A stretch of DNA of 64,000 nt from Arbacia lixula (lineage: Eukaryota > Echinodermata > Echinoidea > Arbacioida > Arbaciidae), in contig OZ022591.1 of NCBI GenBank assembly GCA_963669155.1, positions 19,915,925 through 19,979,924 on the forward strand, read 5' to 3'. Positions 60,901 through 64,000 of this stretch are shown one piece after another (positions within the stretch are counted from its first letter, which is position 1; each line of letters starts with the position of its first letter). The notes beneath the pieces are model-generated. The model saw only the letters and a program-made list of their open reading frames with translations, had not been told where the DNA came from and ran no database searches. The position numbers were made by a program, and so were the translations under genes.

Positions 60901-62042
60901 ACCAAACATACACATTTTCTGAGATTAGCAACTTTAGCTTCTTTTTTTTTTAAGCTTCTTTTTTTTTTATTGGAACTGTTAACACATGCTTCTTGAGGCA
61001 TGAAAAGACCAAAATCAATTAGTTAAAATGATTGTTGTCAAAACCTGCTCTCAAAAGGCCCAGTTAGAATAAGGTTACATATTTCACTATTTTGTCTCTC
61101 CTCCAATTTTTTATATTGATGCAGTCCTATACTATGCGTAATGGCGTTCTTGGAGTTATCGGAGAAATAGTGATCAAAGTCTTGAGCAAAGAACAACTGG
61201 ATAAGAATGCCAAAACGGCTCGGGATCAGCTTCTGGATAAGCTTGAGGTAAGTGTCTGAGATATTTATGTGGAACATATGTGTGATGCAGCAATTTGGGT
61301 TCAAAACAAAGATGTGAACTCTTCACCCTGAATGTGTGGGGTAAAAGTTCCCAACGGGGGGATTCTGCCATCCACCCTCCTCTGCCCCTCCCCCCCCCCC
61401 CCCCCCCCCAGATCTCTGCCTTGGATATTCAGATCGTGCACAGATAGAGGCCAACCTATTTTAAACATCACCATTGAGTTTCATAAATTGAGACTTTGTA
61501 TGTTTTTTTATTTCTAGGATATGAACCCACATATTCAGGTTTGTGTGCTGCATGATGAGGAGACGGCAAAATGAAAGATTCAGACATGTATGTACAAATA
61601 GCAATATATTTTCAGTCTCATTCGCACAAATTCTTTACTAAAACATTAAGGAGCATTGCAAATAATGTGTGAAATGTACAAATTAGCACATTTTACTGAA
61701 ATAAGTTCAACTATTTTTTGAGTTGTTGTGGAAATTGTAACATGTCAATACTTATTAGCATAAGGGTTGAAAAATGTTTCACCAAAAATATGCTATGAAA
61801 AAGGCTGATTGTCATTGTGATTATTACCCCAGGACCACATTCATGATGTGAATGCCTTCAGCCGTAGCAGGGCCCTGCAGGTGTGGCTGCATCTGTGCCG
61901 TGAGAGAGCAGTGCCCCTGACCAGGCAGCAGGCCGTGCTGGGGCTGGCCGTGGGCAGGCTCAGGGACAGGTCTAGCATGGTGCGCAAGGCAGCTGTCCAG
62001 CTCATTTCAGCCTTCCTCACTACCAACCCCTTTGCTGCCAAG
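48786..62042 (+). CDS. NCAPD2: Condensin complex subunit 1 (CAP-D2), N-terminal part, 10 exons
   Basis: Ten plus-strand exons join in frame to 435 residues. The protein is the HEAT-repeat subunit of condensin I, which with SMC2/SMC4, NCAPH and NCAPG compacts mitotic chromosomes by ATP-driven loop extrusion. Family landmarks seen in order: FVLPLHLKDL...NQYIVEDVYPL start, LDHFDAFYSLL, EWDWDSEKERSLQCLIQTLQ, LDICRLWDPPVVEEEFV, SGCCYKLLENPAVTRNHSTR, IQHFEHL, ELSRD-type DLSRDSSGTRSYAAFLVELA, MRNGVLGVIGEIV, HDVNAFSRSRALQVW, VPLTRQQAVLGLAVGRLRD and FLTTNPFAAK. All match the vertebrate order. The family is about 1,400 aa, so roughly the first third is here. The start matches the family N-terminus. Introns are dense with transposons. 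Confidence 0.97.
49441..49516 (+). CDS. NCAPD2: NCAPD2 exon 2 (aa 40-65)
   Basis: Acceptor TTTACCTTTTCCAG; CKSALHQDGSLMILDHFDAF; donor CTCAG|GTTAAT, phase 2. Confidence 0.92.
49575..50175. mobile_element. Long imperfect palindrome and flanking repeat in NCAPD2 intron 2
   Basis: Arms of about 75 bases (AGCAAATAATCAAC...CGATCTGGATGT...GCTATCTTTCC and complement) meet at a loop GAGGCGCAGCTGA near 49655-49670. A second inverted pair, TATTCCACAT (49750) and ATGTGGAATA (50161), encloses a 12-bp minisatellite. No ORF. Confidence 0.7.
49853..49945. repeat. 12-bp minisatellite (TTAGGACGCGCA)
   Basis: Seven to eight units with one- or two-base variants; each unit adds CpG-rich GACGCG. Confidence 0.9.
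50559..50617 (+). CDS. NCAPD2: NCAPD2 exon 3 (aa 65-85)
   Basis: Acceptor CATTGGAGCAG; QFQIVDKDTREEAWDIILT; donor ACAG|GTGAGT, phase 1. Confidence 0.9.
50618..51983 (+). other. NCAPD2 intron 3; nothing recognised
   Basis: No repeat family shared with the rest of the window and no further exon seen. Confidence 0.5.
51984..52165 (+). CDS. NCAPD2: NCAPD2 exon 4 (aa 85-145)
   Basis: Acceptor GATTCTGGTCCAG; includes TRHLLLNATKMTTYVLCQMT; donor AGG|GTGAGT, phase 0. Confidence 0.93.
52288..52421. mobile_element. piggyBac-like MITE family P, copy 3 (short, 134 bp)
   Basis: TTAA on both sides; CCCTAGTTAGC...poly(G)...CAAAAACAGCC...poly(C)...GGGCTATATAGGG. A minimal, internally deleted copy. NCAPD2 intron 4. 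Confidence 0.75.
52514..53308. mobile_element. pogo/Tigger-like element, copy 2
   Basis: CAGGGAAACCCCGTTATAAC at one end, the complement of GTTGTAACAGGGGTTCCCTG at the other, TA on both flanks. The interior matches the 38517 copy in inverted orientation and carries (CA)n. No transposase. NCAPD2 intron 4. Confidence 0.75.
53580..53722 (+). CDS. NCAPD2: NCAPD2 exon 5 (aa 146-193)
   Basis: Acceptor TGTCTCTCCCTAG; EWDWDSEKERSLQC through DPPVVEEEFV; donor GTCAA|GTAAGC, phase 2. Confidence 0.95.
53862..53890. repeat. poly(G) tract with (GT)n
   Basis: GTGTGTGCGTGT followed by a G run of about 17 bases in NCAPD2 intron 5. Confidence 0.85.
54461..54821. mobile_element. piggyBac-like MITE family P, copy 4
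   Basis: TTAA flanks; CCCTAATCAGGCCGGGGTTG...and...CCCCGGCCGTTTAAGGG. The inner subterminal word here is GTTGATTCAACCCC and not CAAAAACAGCC, so it is a subfamily. It keeps GCGATTGCGACAAGATTTGG. NCAPD2 intron 5. Confidence 0.7.
55423..55544 (+). CDS. NCAPD2: NCAPD2 exon 6 (aa 193-234)
   Basis: Acceptor TTTCTTTGCTGCGCAG; LVSGCCYKLLENPAVTRNHS through LFKRYNHVL; donor CTGG|GTCAGA, phase 1. Confidence 0.95.
55645..56149. mobile_element. Fold-back MITE, family F, copy 3 (best preserved)
   Basis: TTAA flanks both ends. Arms of about 170 bases start AGGGGAAGTTCACCCTGAAA and pair with the right end. Each arm contains a CRE (GTGACGTCAC) and GAGAGCACCTCGCA / TGCGAGGTGCTCTC. No ORF. NCAPD2 intron 6. 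Confidence 0.8.
56226..56243. repeat. poly(C) tract
   Basis: C run of about 17 bases in NCAPD2 intron 6. Confidence 0.85.
56425..56548 (+). CDS. NCAPD2: NCAPD2 exon 7 (aa 234-275)
   Basis: Acceptor GTTTGCATCTAG; KMLQLIQHFEHLPSPLAQAV through VVNEIM; donor ATGAG|GTGAGA, phase 2. Confidence 0.94.
56633..57205 (+). mobile_element. Helitron-like family H, copy F (complete ends, 573 bp)
   Basis: A|TCTTTTTATGCCTCCGCC at 56633 to GAATTGCTCTAG|T at 57205, with both terminal hairpins and only about three DR1-bearing units. This copy has the canonical Helitron A/T flanks. NCAPD2 intron 7. Confidence 0.72.
57283..57430 (+). CDS. NCAPD2: NCAPD2 exon 8 (aa 275-324)
   Basis: Acceptor TTTGCCTTGCAG; EIGSMDPHDLSRDSSGTRSY through LILCHLDGE; donor GAG|GTCAGT, phase 0. 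Confidence 0.95.
57600..58894 (+). mobile_element. Helitron-like family H, copy G (near full length)
   Basis: TCTTTTTTATGCCTCCGCC to GAATTGCTCTAG|T, 1295 bp, eight or so units with AGGTCAAAGGTCAATG, opposite orientation to copy B. NCAPD2 intron 8. Confidence 0.72.
58906..59589. mobile_element. piggyBac-like MITE family P, copy 5 (rearranged)
   Basis: Starts TTAACACTATATAGCCCAGG with two partial left halves in tandem (second from about 59284), each with a CGACGAAAATTGGCACGTACG-type core (20-base limit: CGACGAAAATTGGCACGTAC) and GATGACGT. No closing TTAA; it is cut by the element starting at 59590. Confidence 0.65.
59590..60925 (+). mobile_element. Helitron-like family H, copy H (3' end lost)
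   Basis: Begins TCATTCCTCCGCCACGAAG with the 5' hairpin, (GTCC)n and DR1-bearing units. It stops shortly before the 3' hairpin at a T-rich stretch. NCAPD2 intron 8. Confidence 0.7.
61125..61247 (+). CDS. NCAPD2: NCAPD2 exon 9 (aa 325-365)
   Basis: Acceptor TTATATTGATGCAG; SYTMRNGVLGVIGEIVIKVL through ARDQLLDKLE; donor GAG|GTAAGT, phase 0. Confidence 0.95.
61388..61410. repeat. poly(C) tract
   Basis: C run of about 20 bases in NCAPD2 intron 9. Confidence 0.85.
61518..61538 (+). other. NCAPD2: Candidate 21-bp in-frame microexon in NCAPD2 intron 9
   Basis: A strong acceptor (TTTTTTTATTTCTAG) is followed by seven codons (DMNPHIQ) and a plausible donor (CAG|GTTTGT). Both neighbouring exons have phase 0 boundaries, so inclusion would keep the frame. 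Vertebrate NCAPD2 has no equivalent that I know of; it may be a cryptic site. Confidence 0.25.
61833..62042 (+). CDS. NCAPD2: NCAPD2 exon 10 (aa 366-435)
   Basis: Acceptor GATTATTACCCCAG; DHIHDVNAFSRSRALQVWLH through SAFLTTNPFAAK; donor AAG|GTAAGG, phase 0. The next exon is not found before 64000. Confidence 0.96.
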
Positions 62043-62743
62043 GTAAGGCAGTTGTGAAAGTGAATACTCAGGTCAGTTTGACCTCAGGATACCAGGGGAG
62101 AATGTACTCAACATTATGAAGTTGTTGAAATGAAATGAAATCACAGTATTTCATTTCATGCTGACGACAGAACAGTTTTGGCATGACTACGGCCGGTAAT
62201 TTGTCATCACCTTACCCTTACCTCTAATTGAACAAAGCATAAAGGAAAAAGAAGAACCAAACCTGATCAACATTTATGAATTACCTAGATCTATAATACA
62301 TGTATATTTCTTTCAGTTTTTCCTCAATGATAAGATGTCAATCATCATAAAAGTGATAATGATATCATGCCAGTGAAAACTTTCACTCTTGACATGTTTT
62401 CTTGTGCGCTTGCAATAACGCTTTGTTTTTGTTCTGTTTTTTCTTATTCCATATTCCTCTTATTATTGTCCATCAAGTTTCGACCCTTTCCTGATCTCTG
62501 ATCTCATCCAAACTCTTTGGAAATATTCTAGAGCATCTGAAATTTTGCAGTAAATGTTTTTTTCCCTTCAAAATCTTTCAAATGTTATGATCTGGACACA
62601 ATTTTGTAAAAAAAAGAAGGCATATTTTCAGTCCTTCATATGTTCCATCCCTTAAAGGTCCCCTGTCATCAAAATGTATGTAGACTTGTGTTGATGCAAC
62701 ATATTATGTACATAACAAAATCACTAACTGTTCAATGGAAATA
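62043..62743 (+). other. NCAPD2 intron 10, unique part
   Basis: AT-rich; no exon or repeat family recognised before the Tc1 element. Confidence 0.5.

Positions 62744-64000
<1,257 letters not shown>

Overview
The window is eukaryotic, AT-rich, intron-rich DNA with a heavy load of repeats: non-autonomous DNA transposons, fold-back elements, TGACCTTTGACC-bearing tandem repeats and many poly(C)/poly(G) tracts. That repeat style, together with compact phase-consistent exons, suggests a marine invertebrate deuterostome, most likely an echinoderm such as a sea urchin or sea star. This is inference from repeat style and gene content; no species marker is visible.

Three protein-coding genes can be supported. 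(1) On the minus strand at 5.5-11.4 kb, two exons look like the N-terminus of an SLC2A (GLUT) facilitative sugar transporter: a candidate first exon (11277-11384) and the TM1 exon (5469-5570). The rest would lie left of the window. (2) On the minus strand from 43273 to 23316, a 14-exon gene can be assembled with every splice phase agreeing. It encodes 734 residues: a helical ARM-like N-terminal two thirds, about three TPRs (about 524-650) and a C-terminal MYND zinc finger. I do not recognise a named orthologue. Its introns hold decayed copies of its own exons, and its stop codon is followed by 31 coding-like codons in frame. (3) On the plus strand from 48786 to 62042, ten exons give the first 435 residues of condensin I subunit NCAPD2 (CAP-D2). 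The gene continues beyond the right edge.

Genes 2 and 3 are divergent, with 5.5 kb between their start codons. NRF-1-like sites lie about 190 bp upstream of gene 2 and 650-700 bp upstream of the NCAPD2 start codon. The NCAPD2 site cluster lies inside a 1.35-kb hAT-like element. The window ends in a Tc1 transposase with an open frame as far as it is visible, antisense within an NCAPD2 intron.

Mobile elements and repeats fill most introns: a Helitron-like family ending in a hairpin plus CTAG (about eight copies), a TTAA-flanked piggyBac-like MITE family (five copies), a TTAA-type fold-back family (three copies), pogo/Tigger-like elements with TA duplications (three), two hAT-like elements with 5-bp flanking duplications, a second broken Tc1, and two blocks of an exact 157-bp minisatellite. 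Two repeat families unrelated over most of their length both carry a nuclear-receptor DR1 core (AGGTCAAAGGTCA) about every 155-160 bp. This is the most unusual pattern in the window. From 1 to 23 kb, apart from the two GLUT exons and one tRNA-like sequence, I see no convincing gene.
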